From: Metabacillus sp. FJAT-52054
Lineage (GTDB): Bacteria > Bacillota > Bacilli > Bacillales > Bacillaceae
Reading direction: 5' to 3'
NCBI RefSeq assembly: GCF_037201815.1
Contig: NZ_CP147407.1
Location: forward strand, 3,666,723-3,730,722
DNA: 64,000 bases
The notes below the pieces were generated by a model that made no database searches, had not been told where the DNA came from, and saw nothing but the letters and a program-made list of their open reading frames with translations. Numbering within the stretch: the first letter of the stretch is position 1; each line of letters starts with the position of its first letter. The position numbers and the translations under genes are program-made. Positions 16,952-26,198 of the stretch are shown here, in pieces.

Positions 16952-18913
16952 TTATAGACTAACTTTCCACAACTCCTTCTTGTCGTGAAAATATAGTGTC
17001 CCTGTATGATCCGGCGTTACTTGATCCGTACCATTCCGTATAATGGAAGTTTTGTAGCTTTTCATATCAAGCTTAAACAATACCTTCTCCACCGTGCCAT
17101 ATACATTGCCGTCTTTTCCAATGGCAAGGGATGCATGAGGTGTGTAGCCTGAGACGCTTTTCACGACCGGACGCTGGATGGTGACACCTTTTCCAGGGGT
17201 ATAGATAAACACGTTTCCATCCGCTATTCCGACGATTCGGCCATCCTTGGCAGCGGCAAGGGCTGAGATATATTGTACGTGCTTAAACGGAAGGCGGATG
17301 ATTTCAGGCTTTGCCATTAAATTGCCTGCCGGAAGGGCAAACAGCACAGCGTTTGTTTTGTTCTTATCTACATTTGCTTTCCCGAAAATGGAGGTTCCGG
17401 CGTATACTTTTTTACTCCCTGAATGATATGCAAGGGAAACGATGCTTTGGTCCTTTACGATTTGATGGCGGATAGAAGCTTTTCGGCTCGCTGTATCATA
17501 AATGGCAAGCGCTCCTCCGTTTTTCCCCGCTCTCGGTGCGGTTCCAAAAACAATTTGTTTTGAACCGGGTACAGCTGCAGCTGCCATTGGCCGGTCCTGG
17601 CCGCTTCCATCAAAAGCTGCGACCTGTTTAGGATTTTTTCCGGCAACCCAAGCAGCAGACGGATTGTATTCCAATATTTTCGCACCGGGATAGACACCAA
17701 AGTACAGCTTTCCATTCGCTGAAGCCATGCTCTCCATTTGGCCGATTGCTTCTTGTATGACACTTGTTCCAGTTGAAGGGTGGTATGTTCCCATCTTTCC
17801 GTTCAAAAATCCGGAGCTGTATATTTTCCCGTCAGCCCCTGCTCCGATTTTATGTACCTCTACCGCTTGCGGAGGCAGTACAAGATTCAGGTTTTCATAG
17901 GAATGGCTAGAGGCTTTATAGGTAAAATAGCGGTCGGCATTTCCTACCTTGCCTGTTAAAACAGCTTCGGGTGAACCTGGGAATACAACGAAATCAAGGG
18001 ACACGATACTGGTTGGAATTCGGTTATTTACCACAAGCTCCGATTTTTTAGAACTTAAATTATACCGGTACAGGGATGTGCCATTTGCATAATAAACGGC
18101 ATTTTCTTTAGGGGATTTAGGTGACACCCCTTTAGAGGTTGCCGCGAGCTCCCCTGTCAGCTTCTTGCTTTTCGCATCAAATACGAGAATCTTATTTTCT
18201 GGATTGAGCTTCACAAAAACAAGCGAGCCAACCACTCTAATGGAATCAATCTGCTTCTGTGACATATACCTGGATGGAAGCATGCTCTGCTTTTTCGCTG
18301 TTTTAATGTCATATGAAACGAGCGTTGCAGGTGAGCCGGTTCCAATAAACAGCTGCCGGTTTGCATCATCCGCTGCCACGCTTTTCGCATCCTTTTTCCC
18401 TGAAACGACCGTTCCAAGATCTTTAAATTTGCCGGATGCATAGCTGAAAAGCCTTCCTTCATTGGCAGAAACCCCATAAACAATTCCGCTCTGCGCACTG
18501 TATGCAAGTCCCCAAATCGTCGTTCCATTTTTCGAGGTTGCTTTTCCTGCTTTCGCAAGCTTCATAGAATTCGGATCATAACGGTAGAGCAGTTCCCCTG
18601 GAGTGGTGCCAATCCATACTTGCTCGGAATCGGCGTGTATAGACCAGCCGGCCGTTGAACCATCCAGAGACTCGGAATCCACCACTCTTCCAGTGGATAA
18701 ATTGGTGACAATGAGTTTGGCCGGAAGACCCTGCAACACGGTATACATGAGCGGCTCCCCTTTTTTATTCATGGCACTTGCTGCTGCTGTTACATTTAAA
18801 TTGGTGATTTGAGGTCCTATTTTTTGAAAAATTGGAGCTGAACTTGCTTTAGGCTGCAGGAAAAATCCTAAACAACACGTCATAATCCATGCACTAATCA
18901 AAATTTTTTTCAT
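16952..18913 (-). CDS. Secreted beta-propeller protein, 653 aa
   Basis: An exported protein with signal peptide MKKILISAWIMTCCLGFFLQ...ASSA (residues 1-25). The rest is a series of propeller-blade repeats without strong motifs: VWIGTTPGELLYRYDP, IVYGVSANEGRLFSY, LFIGTGSPATLVSYD, LYFGVYPGAKILEYNP, KVYAGTSIFG and NVYGTVEKVLFKLD. This is the pattern of WD40/PQQ-like propellers, possibly two propellers in tandem. The start ATG has GAGGAA close by. It stands alone between the 102-bp repeat array and the divergent tagU gene. Function is unknown; an extracellular scaffold or binding role is inference. Confidence 0.75.
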   Translation of the reverse strand: MKKILISAWIMTCCLGFFLQPKASSAPIFQKIGPQITNLNVTAAASAMNKKGEPLMYTVLQGLPAKLIVTNLSTGRVVDSESLDGSTAGWSIHADSEQVWIGTTPGELLYRYDPNSMKLAKAGKATSKNGTTIWGLAYSAQSGIVYGVSANEGRLFSYASGKFKDLGTVVSGKKDAKSVAADDANRQLFIGTGSPATLVSYDIKTAKKQSMLPSRYMSQKQIDSIRVVGSLVFVKLNPENKILVFDAKSKKLTGELAATSKGVSPKSPKENAVYYANGTSLYRYNLSSKKSELVVNNRIPTSIVSLDFVVFPGSPEAVLTGKVGNADRYFTYKASSHSYENLNLVLPPQAVEVHKIGAGADGKIYSSGFLNGKMGTYHPSTGTSVIQEAIGQMESMASANGKLYFGVYPGAKILEYNPSAAWVAGKNPKQVAAFDGSGQDRPMAAAAVPGSKQIVFGTAPRAGKNGGALAIYDTASRKASIRHQIVKDQSIVSLAYHSGSKKVYAGTSIFGKANVDKNKTNAVLFALPAGNLMAKPEIIRLPFKHVQYISALAAAKDGRIVGIADGNVFIYTPGKGVTIQRPVVKSVSGYTPHASLAIGKDGNVYGTVEKVLFKLDMKSYKTSIIRNGTDQVTPDHTGTLYFHDKKELWKVSL

Positions 18914-19082
18914 TTCCTCAGTTCTTCCTTCCTGTATTTCCCTTTAGCATTCTAGTATTTTACAAGTTTTTATAGACAATTTTACTTAGATATGGCAAAA
19001 TTTCATCAGTAACGCTAACTGTCAATCCCTACTTATGTATCGGTTTAAATAGACTATTATGAATGGAACGAGGGAAAAAAGC

Positions 19083-20027
19083 TTGAGAGCGAAAAAACAG
19101 AATAAGAAACGGAGAACGTGGCTATGGATCACTCTATCCGTCATCGGGGTTTTATTGCTGGGAGCCGGTTTATACGCGGGATATCTAATTAAACGAACAA
19201 ATGATACCGTTGCCAATATTCAGGAAGAGGTCAAAATCGAAAAGACGACGCCTATTGTGAACCTGGAAAAGAGAGACCCTATCTCCATCCTGCTTATGGG
19301 CGTGGACGAACGGAAGGATGATCCCGGCCGCTCCGATTCTCTTATCTACATGACGGTCAATCCGAATAAAAAAGAAATGCACATGGTCAGTATTCCAAGG
19401 GATACAAGAACGGAAATTGTCGGGAACAATACGACGGACAAAATTAATCATGCTTACGCATTTGGCGGTACAGCGATGACCATTGCCACTGTTCAGAAAT
19501 TCCTCGGAGTCGATGTCGATTATTTTGTAAAAGTCAACATGGAAAGCTTTAAGCAGATTGTTGATACAGTGGGCGGCATCCAAATCAACAACCACCTTGC
19601 TTTCACCTATGAAAATGAAACCTTTAATAAAGGTACGATTACACTCAATGGCGAGCAGGCACTTAAGTATTCAAGGATGAGGTATGAGGATCCGGATGGC
19701 GATTTCGGCCGCCAGCTTCGTCAGCGTAAAGTAATTGAAGCGGTCATTGCCAAAGGAGCCACTATTCAATCCATTACAAAATTCAGCGATATGCTGAGTG
19801 TCGTCGAAAACAATGTGAAAACGAACCTTTCCTTTGATAATATGTGGGATATGGTTTCAAATTATCGGGATGCGAGCAGCAAAATGGTTCAGCATTCAAT
19901 TGATGGAAAAGGGACAAAAATCGATGGGGTGTATTACCTCGAGGTGCCTGAAGAAACGCGCACTGCCTTAACTAAAGAACTGCAGGAGAGCCTGGACATC
20001 ACACCAAGCACAGCCAGCACTAACTAA
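19083..20027 (+). CDS. tagU: LytR-CpsA-Psr family cell-wall polymer ligase (TagU-like)
   Basis: A membrane-anchored LCP transferase that attaches wall teichoic acid or other anionic polymers to peptidoglycan. A basic N-terminus (AKKQNKKRR) leads to one membrane segment (about residues 10-35), then the LCP domain with ILLMGVDERKDDPGRSDSLIYMTVNP, MVSIPRDTR, DKINHAYAFGG, YFVKVNMESF, LNGEQALKYSRMRYEDP and DFGRQLRQRKVI. These match B. subtilis TagU (LytR) closely, including the arginines that bind the lipid pyrophosphate. An ATG at 19059 lacks an RBS; TTG at 19083 follows GAGGG by 8 nt and gives an N-terminus like the known protein. It ends in a hairpin terminator. Confidence 0.93.
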   Translation: MRAKKQNKKRRTWLWITLSVIGVLLLGAGLYAGYLIKRTNDTVANIQEEVKIEKTTPIVNLEKRDPISILLMGVDERKDDPGRSDSLIYMTVNPNKKEMHMVSIPRDTRTEIVGNNTTDKINHAYAFGGTAMTIATVQKFLGVDVDYFVKVNMESFKQIVDTVGGIQINNHLAFTYENETFNKGTITLNGEQALKYSRMRYEDPDGDFGRQLRQRKVIEAVIAKGATIQSITKFSDMLSVVENNVKTNLSFDNMWDMVSNYRDASSKMVQHSIDGKGTKIDGVYYLEVPEETRTALTKELQESLDITPSTASTN

Positions 20028-20050
20028 ATCCGGTAAAACCGGATTTTTTT
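20026..20050 (+). terminator. tagU terminator
   Basis: AATCCGGT and ACCGGATT pair tightly and are followed by seven T, overlapping the tagU stop codon. Confidence 0.88.
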
Positions 20051-20180
20051 ATTTTAAACTAGGTATAAAGACTCATTTTATATAAATTCCTTCTTCTTCC
20101 TCTAGCGCAAAATTCCTAATCCCACTTATAATATGCTAGCAGACTTCAAAATCCGACAAATTTCTACTATGGTGATTCCA

Positions 20181-23018
20181 TTGACTCCACACTTTAAAAA
20201 CCCGCTAGCATGGCTGGGAACCATCACATTAACGATACTTGGCATTCTCGGTAACTATTTCTCGATTGAAATGTTTTTTGGCATTGATTTTTTATTTGGA
20301 TCCATCTTTGTTTTCATCATCATCTACACATATGGCTTTAAGCCTGGACTGGCTGCCTCCCTATTGACAAGCCTTGTCACCTTCTATTTGTGGAATCATT
20401 TTTTTGGCGTCTTTATTTTGACCGCTGAATGCCTCATCGTATACTTGCTTCACCGCAGGAGAGGTCTGAATGTCGTCATTCTCGATGCATTGTATTGGTT
20501 TGCCATCGGAACCCCGCTCATTTTTCTCTTCTATTACGGGGTAATTGGCACTGAGGTGCTGGACACCACAATTGTCGCTCTGAAATATATGGTCAACGGA
20601 ATATTAAATTGCCTTATTTTTTCAATTCTTCATTTGATTTATCAGCAGTACATTTTGAAAAAAGCACGAACAAAAAGCTTTCAGGAGCTCCTTTTTATCA
20701 CCTTCACCTCCGTCTTTCTTATTCCTTCCATGTTCCTGCTTGTCTATGAGGGGAATAAAGTATACCGAAGTGAACTCACGGATATTAGAGAAATTGCTTC
20801 CGTAAAAACGCAAATGATTAGCACCTCTTTAACGAGCTGGGAGTCCACTCACCGGGCATCACTAAATACATTGAGACTCTATATCGCAAGCAGCGGCAAT
20901 ATGGATAATCATTTGAAAGACCTTGGCCGCACGCTTCCGTTCGTTCAGGATATTTATGTTTTTGACCATCGGAAGGAATTGGATTACCTCTACTCAGAAG
21001 CTTCAAATCTCCCGTTCTATGACGTGACCATGCTCAAGCTGACAGAGCTGCACCCTTATGTAACGGATGTTTACTTTAATCAATTCACTCGAGAGCAGAT
21101 GACGAGCATCGTTGTTCCTATTCATGAAAATAATTACACGGGCTTTGCCGTTGCAACCTATAAGCTTAAGGATTTGCTCATCATGCTGAATCGAATGGAG
21201 CCGCATGAAAACATCGAGGTCAGCTTATATGATGAGCATACCTTGACGATGTATGATTTGAGCCAGCTGAAAAACGGCCAGCTTTCGAGTGACGTCAATT
21301 TATCAAAACCGTTTATTATGCAGCCTGCTGAAGAGCTGAATACGAATAAAATGAAGCGCTGGAAGCAATCATTTTTAGCAGAAAAAGCGGATATTCCATT
21401 TATCCCCTGGCATCCCTTTACAACGGTAAAAATTGAGCCGTATCAAAATGATTTGTACCTCAGCTATATTAAGCTGTTCGGCCTGGTCCTGATTATTATC
21501 GGATTCTCATTTTTCATCGCCTATTGGCTGAGCAATATGCTGGTATCATCCATTCGCAGGCTTTCTTTTATTACAGATCAGCTTTCTGCTTCAAAAGTGA
21601 CATCTCAGAAAATACGATGGCCTAGAACGAGTATTACAGAGGTTTCCAGGCTGATCAAAAGCTTCGAAACGCTGATTAGTGATTTTAACCGGGTCATGCT
21701 TGAGCTCAGAAACAAACAAAAGAAGCTCGAGTACTTTGCCCATTTTGATGTCCTGACGAATATGCATAACCGGTATTCCTTTTCGGAACAGCTGGAAAAA
21801 GAGCTGAGGCTCGCCTCGCAGTTTGACCGTTCCGTTGCCGTTATGTTCTGTGATCTGGATCGCTTTAAGCTCATCAACGATTCCCTCGGGCATGATACCG
21901 GTGACGAATTGCTGAAGGAGCTTGCTGATACAATCCGCGGCATTTGCGGGGAACGCGCGATATTATGCCGCCATGGGGGCGATGAATTCCTGATCGCCCT
22001 TCCCGCAAACGGAGAAGAATCCATTGAGTCTATTTCTAAAAGACTGCTTGAAGAAATCTCAAAGCCCATATCCATTGGTGAAAATGAAGTCAGTGTAACG
22101 TGCAGCATCGGAATCAGCCTTTATCCAAATCACGCGGATACGATTGATGACTTGATCTCAACTGCTGATATTGCCATGTATAGTGCGAAGGAAAAGGGAA
22201 AGAACACATTTGAATTCTTTAATCCGGAGCTGAACAACAATTTAGCACGGAGAGTCCAGATAGAAAATGAACTGCTAAAGGCGCTGGAGCTTGAGGAATT
22301 CACGCTTCATTACCAGCCGCAGGTATCGCTTGCAACGAGGGAAACGACCGGCCTTGAGGCGCTGATCAGATGGAACAACCCCCGCCTCGGCAGCGTGTCC
22401 CCGGCTGAATTTATCCCTGTGGCTGAGGAGACCGGGATGATCCGCAAAATTGGTGAATGGGTCATCGACCGCGCAGCGAACGATTTGAATCAGCTTAAAC
22501 AAGCAGGCTGCGGCAATCTGAATGTGGCCGTCAACATTTCCATTAAGCAGTTTTATCATGAATCCCTGCCTGCTTTTATTATGGATAAGCTTCATGAGCA
22601 CAGCATTCCTGCACAGCAGTTTAAAATTGAAATCACCGAAAGCGTTGTAATCGACCATTTTGATCTCGTCTTGAAGCAGCTCCAAACACTGAAGGAAGCA
22701 GGCATTGCCATCGCCCTCGATGATTTCGGGACAGGATTTTCTTCATTGAATTATTTAAAAATCCTTCCGATCGATATTGTTAAAATCGACCGCTCCTTCA
22801 TTCAGGACATTCTTAGCAATGAACAGGATGCAGCCATCGTTCAAGCCGTCATTCAAATTGCCGAAAGCAAGAGCCTGACGGTGATCGCAGAAGGCGTGGA
22901 AACGAATGAACAAGCCGCCTTCCTCCACTCAATCGGCTGTCCTCAGGGACAAGGCTATGTGTTCAGCAGACCGCAGCCAATCGAAGAGATTATGAAACAG
23001 CTAAAAACGAAAGGGTGA
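20181..23018 (+). CDS. Membrane GGDEF-EAL protein (c-di-GMP turnover)
   Basis: A bifunctional-looking cyclic-di-GMP enzyme of about 945 aa. The N-terminal 170 residues hold five or more membrane helices, followed by an extracytoplasmic region (about 200-430), another helix and a HAMP-like linker. The GGDEF domain carries an intact RHGGDEF catalytic loop and the CDLDRFKLIND metal site. The EAL domain has GLEALIRW, DDFGTGFSSLNYL and KIDRSF, all consistent with an active phosphodiesterase. The frame opens at ATG 20133, but only the TTG at 20181 has a well-spaced RBS (GGTGAT), so I choose it with moderate certainty. It is monocistronic with its own terminator. The input ligand is unknown. Confidence 0.9.
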   Translation: MTPHFKNPLAWLGTITLTILGILGNYFSIEMFFGIDFLFGSIFVFIIIYTYGFKPGLAASLLTSLVTFYLWNHFFGVFILTAECLIVYLLHRRRGLNVVILDALYWFAIGTPLIFLFYYGVIGTEVLDTTIVALKYMVNGILNCLIFSILHLIYQQYILKKARTKSFQELLFITFTSVFLIPSMFLLVYEGNKVYRSELTDIREIASVKTQMISTSLTSWESTHRASLNTLRLYIASSGNMDNHLKDLGRTLPFVQDIYVFDHRKELDYLYSEASNLPFYDVTMLKLTELHPYVTDVYFNQFTREQMTSIVVPIHENNYTGFAVATYKLKDLLIMLNRMEPHENIEVSLYDEHTLTMYDLSQLKNGQLSSDVNLSKPFIMQPAEELNTNKMKRWKQSFLAEKADIPFIPWHPFTTVKIEPYQNDLYLSYIKLFGLVLIIIGFSFFIAYWLSNMLVSSIRRLSFITDQLSASKVTSQKIRWPRTSITEVSRLIKSFETLISDFNRVMLELRNKQKKLEYFAHFDVLTNMHNRYSFSEQLEKELRLASQFDRSVAVMFCDLDRFKLINDSLGHDTGDELLKELADTIRGICGERAILCRHGGDEFLIALPANGEESIESISKRLLEEISKPISIGENEVSVTCSIGISLYPNHADTIDDLISTADIAMYSAKEKGKNTFEFFNPELNNNLARRVQIENELLKALELEEFTLHYQPQVSLATRETTGLEALIRWNNPRLGSVSPAEFIPVAEETGMIRKIGEWVIDRAANDLNQLKQAGCGNLNVAVNISIKQFYHESLPAFIMDKLHEHSIPAQQFKIEITESVVIDHFDLVLKQLQTLKEAGIAIALDDFGTGFSSLNYLKILPIDIVKIDRSFIQDILSNEQDAAIVQAVIQIAESKSLTVIAEGVETNEQAAFLHSIGCPQGQGYVFSRPQPIEEIMKQLKTKG

Positions 23019-23041
23019 CCGGATATGGCTCGGTCACCCTT
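23011..23041. terminator. Bidirectional terminator between GGDEF-EAL gene and comK
   Basis: Arms AAGGGTGACCG (23011-23021) and CGGTCACCCTT (23031-23041) are perfect inverted repeats, with T runs on the plus side and a T-rich tract on the minus side. It serves the two convergent genes. Confidence 0.88.
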
Positions 23042-23045
23042 TTTT

Positions 23046-23555
23046 CTATTTGAACGGATACTTGTCATTCCAAAAGTTATGTTCCATTAAATACCTGCGC
23101 CGCTGCTGAAGGGTCATGGCAAGCTGAGAGGTTTTTCCAATCTTACTTGTTATGTATTCTTTTAACAGAGGGATAAACAATTGATCTCCATTAGATAAAA
23201 TCACAACCGATTTGTTTTTCGATGACCGAACTTCCTTCACATGATCGACTGCAAGCCAGATAACCTGATCACTTTTAGGGGACATGGTTGGAAACATATA
23301 GATGTCATTGAATTCACATATACATACTGGCAGCAGCTTCTGTCCCACCAATATTTCTCCAGCTGCCTTTAAACGCCCCTTATAGCTGCTTCCATAAAAT
23401 ACACAATTAAACTCAATCACAAACGTTGCGGGTTTCTTGATGATCAGCTTCTCATGCTCTTCATGAATAATCGTATACACATGACCATATTCGTCCCATT
23501 TCGATTCGAGAGCCATGGTCTTCTTTTGAATAAAATATTGCTCAACGATTTTCAT
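23046..23555 (-). CDS. comK: ComK family competence transcription factor
   Basis: A 169-aa cytosolic DNA-binding regulator of late competence genes. ComK signatures are visible: VIEFNCVFYGSSYKGRLKAA, IYMFPTMSPKSDQVIWLAVDHVKEV and VVILSNGDQLFIPLLKEY, in the order and spacing of B. subtilis ComK (192 aa). The ATG at 23555 has AGAAGGGGGAG upstream. The frame stays open for 45 more codons to an ATG at 23690, which also has a strong AAAGGGGGTG, so a 214-aa form is possible. The extra N-terminus has no ComK similarity. It is monocistronic and convergent with the GGDEF-EAL gene. Some Bacillaceae have two ComK paralogues; which one this is cannot be told. Confidence 0.85.
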   Translation of the reverse strand: MKIVEQYFIQKKTMALESKWDEYGHVYTIIHEEHEKLIIKKPATFVIEFNCVFYGSSYKGRLKAAGEILVGQKLLPVCICEFNDIYMFPTMSPKSDQVIWLAVDHVKEVRSSKNKSVVILSNGDQLFIPLLKEYITSKIGKTSQLAMTLQQRRRYLMEHNFWNDKYPFK

Positions 23556-23834
23556 TTGTTCTCCCCCTTCTGCTAATTTAAGATAAATGGTATGATATGG
23601 ACAGGCAGTTTTCTGCTGCACCTGATCTCTTAACACGCTTCCTTGCAGGGCTTGAGTGTTAAGGGATTTTTTGCTTTTCCTGAGCTTCATTTCATTTCAC
23701 CCCCTTTAACGGAATGTTCAAATAGTAACATATAACTATTTTCAAATATCATTATATAGGACTTTTATAACACTAAATATGTTATTTTTGTAAATAAATT
23801 GTATATTTTGTTTCGAGAATCGGAGGTAGCCATT

Positions 23835-24740
23835 ATGACCGACACTTATTGGAAAACAGATACCGGGGAGAACTCCTGGAAACGGTACATCTCTTCACTG
23901 CTCGTCATCCTTTTATTTATCGTCCTCGGAGGAGCGGTATACGCCATTGGCCTTTTACTATTAACAGCCCTTGACGGCAATCCGGATACATACTTTGACA
24001 CAGTCCTTGGCAGTGCGGTCGGACTCTCCCCATTCATTGACTTTGTCCTGCTTCATGCCACCTATTTATTCTGGCTGCTCGGATTGTATATAGCGATAAG
24101 ATTTATCCATAAACGCACGCTCCGGTCTCTCATTACCCATCGCGAACGACTGGATTGGGGAAGAATCGGCTGGGGATTCGGAATATTTATCGGAATCTAC
24201 CTGATCCTCAATGTAGCCGATTGGCTCCTATTTAAGGATGGCCTTGCATTGAATAACGAGACATCCCCCTCGCAATTTTTAATTCTTCTCGGTCTGGTAC
24301 TGGTTTTCACGCCGATCCAAACAACCGTTGAAGAGCTATTCTTCAGAGGGTTCCTCGTTCAATGGCTTGGAAAAGGATTGCGCCATCCCATCCTGATCGC
24401 CCTGATCATCGCTCTCGTGTTCGGATCCCTCCACTTCGCCAACCCCGAAATGGGCCGGTCCGCGCTGCTGGTTGGATTGGAATACATCGTCGCCGGATTC
24501 ATGCTCACCTTTATCGCACTGAAAACGGGTACAGCCGAGCTCTCAATCGGTGCTCATGCGGCGAACAACATCTTTTTGTTTCTATTTATATCCGATGAGC
24601 TCTCAGTTGGAGGCAAACTGCCGGCTGTGTTCTCCGTATCAGGTGACGTGGATCCCGTTTCGTCACTGATTGGGACGGTGATTATATTTGGGGGGTTTTT
24701 TTGGCTGAGTGTGAGGAGGTATGGGGTTGGGCGGGGTTGA
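23835..24740 (+). CDS. CPBP family intramembrane metalloprotease
   Basis: A 301-aa polytopic membrane protein of the CAAX-protease/bacteriocin-processing (Abi) family. About eight hydrophobic helices are visible. The three family motifs are present: EELFFRG (EExxxR, about residue 166), SLHFAN (FxxxH type) and GAHAANN (HxxxN), which ligate zinc inside the membrane. The frame opens at 23799, but ATG 23835 follows GGAGGTAG at the right distance. The gene stands alone upstream of dispersed repeats. Its substrate is unknown. There is no adjacent bacteriocin gene, so a housekeeping or stress role is equally possible. Confidence 0.9.
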   Translation: MTDTYWKTDTGENSWKRYISSLLVILLFIVLGGAVYAIGLLLLTALDGNPDTYFDTVLGSAVGLSPFIDFVLLHATYLFWLLGLYIAIRFIHKRTLRSLITHRERLDWGRIGWGFGIFIGIYLILNVADWLLFKDGLALNNETSPSQFLILLGLVLVFTPIQTTVEELFFRGFLVQWLGKGLRHPILIALIIALVFGSLHFANPEMGRSALLVGLEYIVAGFMLTFIALKTGTAELSIGAHAANNIFLFLFISDELSVGGKLPAVFSVSGDVDPVSSLIGTVIIFGGFFWLSVRRYGVGRG

Positions 24741-24758
24741 ATGGTTTTGCACTGGTTT

Positions 24759-24885
24759 TGCACTGACCCCCGGTTCGGTAAAGGACTAAAGCTCCGTCCC
24801 CTTCGATCGCTGAACTTAGTGCTGGATGGGATGGCAGTGATGCTGCTCTGTCCCTTGATGCGGTGGTGCAGCGGGGGTCAGTGCA
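24759..24885. repeat. 127-bp terminal-inverted-repeat element, copy A
   Basis: Bounded by a perfect 14-bp inverted repeat: TGCACTGACCCCCG (24759-24772) and CGGGGGTCAGTGCA (24872-24885). The interior contains AAAGGACTAAAGCTCCGTCCCC and CTCTGTCCC..TGATGCGGTG, shared with the copy at 29861. There is no coding capacity. It behaves like a small MITE- or REP-type dispersed element. Confidence 0.85.
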
Positions 24886-24886
24886 A

Positions 24887-25011
24887 TGCACTGACCCCCG
24901 TTCTGATAAAGCACTAAACCTCCGTCCCCCCATCATCCAAACTCAATATCCATTTGAAGCGGCGGCTTCTTTCCTCTGACCCCTGCTGCGGTGATGCGGT
25001 GGGGGTCAGTG
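24887..25011. repeat. Terminal-inverted-repeat element, copy B
   Basis: It starts 1 nt after copy A with TGCACTGACCCCCG and ends with GGTGGGGGTCAGTG, so the pair forms a direct tandem. The interior again has TGATAAAGCACTAAACCTCCGTCCCC-like and TGCGGTGATGCGG sequence, but with a diverged centre. Confidence 0.8.
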
Positions 25012-25030
25012 TCGGTTTTAAGGGTTAAAT

Positions 25031-25305
25031 ACTGACTAGCGGGGCCTGTCCCCCACTCTGCTAAAGAGTGAAAGCTCTGGCACCGCCATCTGTAAACCCT
25101 TATGCAGCAAGGGATTGAAGAGATGCTCCTCTGTCCCCTTCTGCGGTGAAGGATGACGGGACTGGCACGGTGCCAGTCCCCACTTTCTCTGCATCACGAA
25201 AGCTCTGGCACCTCGCCTGATAACCTCTTCTCCCACAAGGCTTTAAGGCGCCTTGCCTCTGTCCCCACTTGCGGTGAAGAAGAGCGGGTCAGTGCACTGC
25301 GCCCT
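25031..25305. repeat. Longer related repeat with central 23-bp palindrome, copy C
   Basis: Two head-to-tail modules, each containing AAAGCTCTGGCACC and ending CTCTGTCCCC...TGCGGTGAAG, surround the perfect palindrome GGGACTGGCAC-G-GTGCCAGTCCC (about 25159-25181). The same arrangement recurs at 43975-44250. Open frames across it are by-products of high GC and lack RBSs. The IS3 element is inserted at its right end. Confidence 0.75.
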
Positions 25306-25329
25306 GTCAAGTTTACAGGGTCGATTCTT

Positions 25330-26166
25330 TTAATTTGATACGCTTTTAGAAAACTCTTTCGGTGATTGATAGCCTAATTTCTTTTGGTATCTTCGCTGAT
25401 TATAGAACTCCATGTATTCATCTGTCGATTCCACTAATTGTTGTAACGTGCGGGGACGATCTAACCAAAGACCTTCTGTCTTATAATGACTGAAGAATGA
25501 TTCAATCGGTGCGTTGTCCCAACAGTTCCCCCTTCTAGACATACTACGGACGATTTGATACCCTATAAGTGTGTTTTTGTATTTATGAGACGTGAATTGG
25601 TGTCCCTGGTCGCTATGCAGGGTGGCACATTTCAGGTCTCTTTTTTTATCTGCTTTTTTGAGCGTATCCAAGACTAGCTCCGTATCATTCTTGTCACTCA
25701 AATGATAAGCAATGATTTCTTTGTTGAATAAATCAATGATGGCACATAGATAGTATCGCTTACTCCCTGCATAGACGTAAGTGATATCAATACATAACTT
25801 ATCATTCGGATAATCGGTCTTAAAATTACGTTTTAAAAGGTTAGGTGCAAAGTAGCTTTCTTGATCGTAATGTCTGATTTTCTTACGTCTCTGACGTGCA
25901 TGCAGCCCCATCTTATTCAATAACCTTCTTACACGTTTGTAATTGACGAACAGATCATGGTGATCCCTCAAATAGGTGGTCAATTGGCGGTATCCTTGTC
26001 GTCCCTTTTCCTCAAAATACTTCTCCCTGAGAAGAAGGGCCATTTCCTGGTTTCTCTTCTCCTCCTTAGTTAGAGGCCGTGAGAGCCTCTTTTTCCACTT
26101 ATAATAGCCATATCGGGAAACACCAGCTATGAGACAAAGTTTGTAGATACTATAGTTCTCCACCAA
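25330..26166 (-). CDS. IS3-family transposase OrfB (DDE catalytic part)
   Basis: The catalytic half of an IS3-group transposase. After an HTH_21-type region (YRQLTTYL, RRLLNKMGL) comes the rve integrase core with the three acidic residues: D in CIDITYVYAG, D in TLHSDQGHQF and E in NAPIESFFSHYKTE, with the characteristic 35-residue D-E spacing. It ends with the family tail YNQRRYQKKLGYQSP. The nominal TTG start is probably not used; OrfB is made as a fusion by -1 frameshifting from OrfA at AAAAAAG, after which the new frame reads VISLEKGGQITKSERFEIIH into this frame without a stop. It appears intact. Confidence 0.94.
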   Translation of the reverse strand: MVENYSIYKLCLIAGVSRYGYYKWKKRLSRPLTKEEKRNQEMALLLREKYFEEKGRQGYRQLTTYLRDHHDLFVNYKRVRRLLNKMGLHARQRRKKIRHYDQESYFAPNLLKRNFKTDYPNDKLCIDITYVYAGSKRYYLCAIIDLFNKEIIAYHLSDKNDTELVLDTLKKADKKRDLKCATLHSDQGHQFTSHKYKNTLIGYQIVRSMSRRGNCWDNAPIESFFSHYKTEGLWLDRPRTLQQLVESTDEYMEFYNQRRYQKKLGYQSPKEFSKSVSN

Positions 26167-26198
26167 ATGATGAATGATTTCAAATCGCTCTGATTTGG

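Noticed and set aside
23799..24740. CPBP protease as part of a bacteriocin system
   Set aside because: No peptide or transporter gene is adjacent, and it is 27 kb from the E1/M50 cluster.
24362..25338. Several GC-rich open frames near the repeats
   Set aside because: They have no RBS, lie across the dispersed repeats or opposite the CPBP protease gene, and their products look random.
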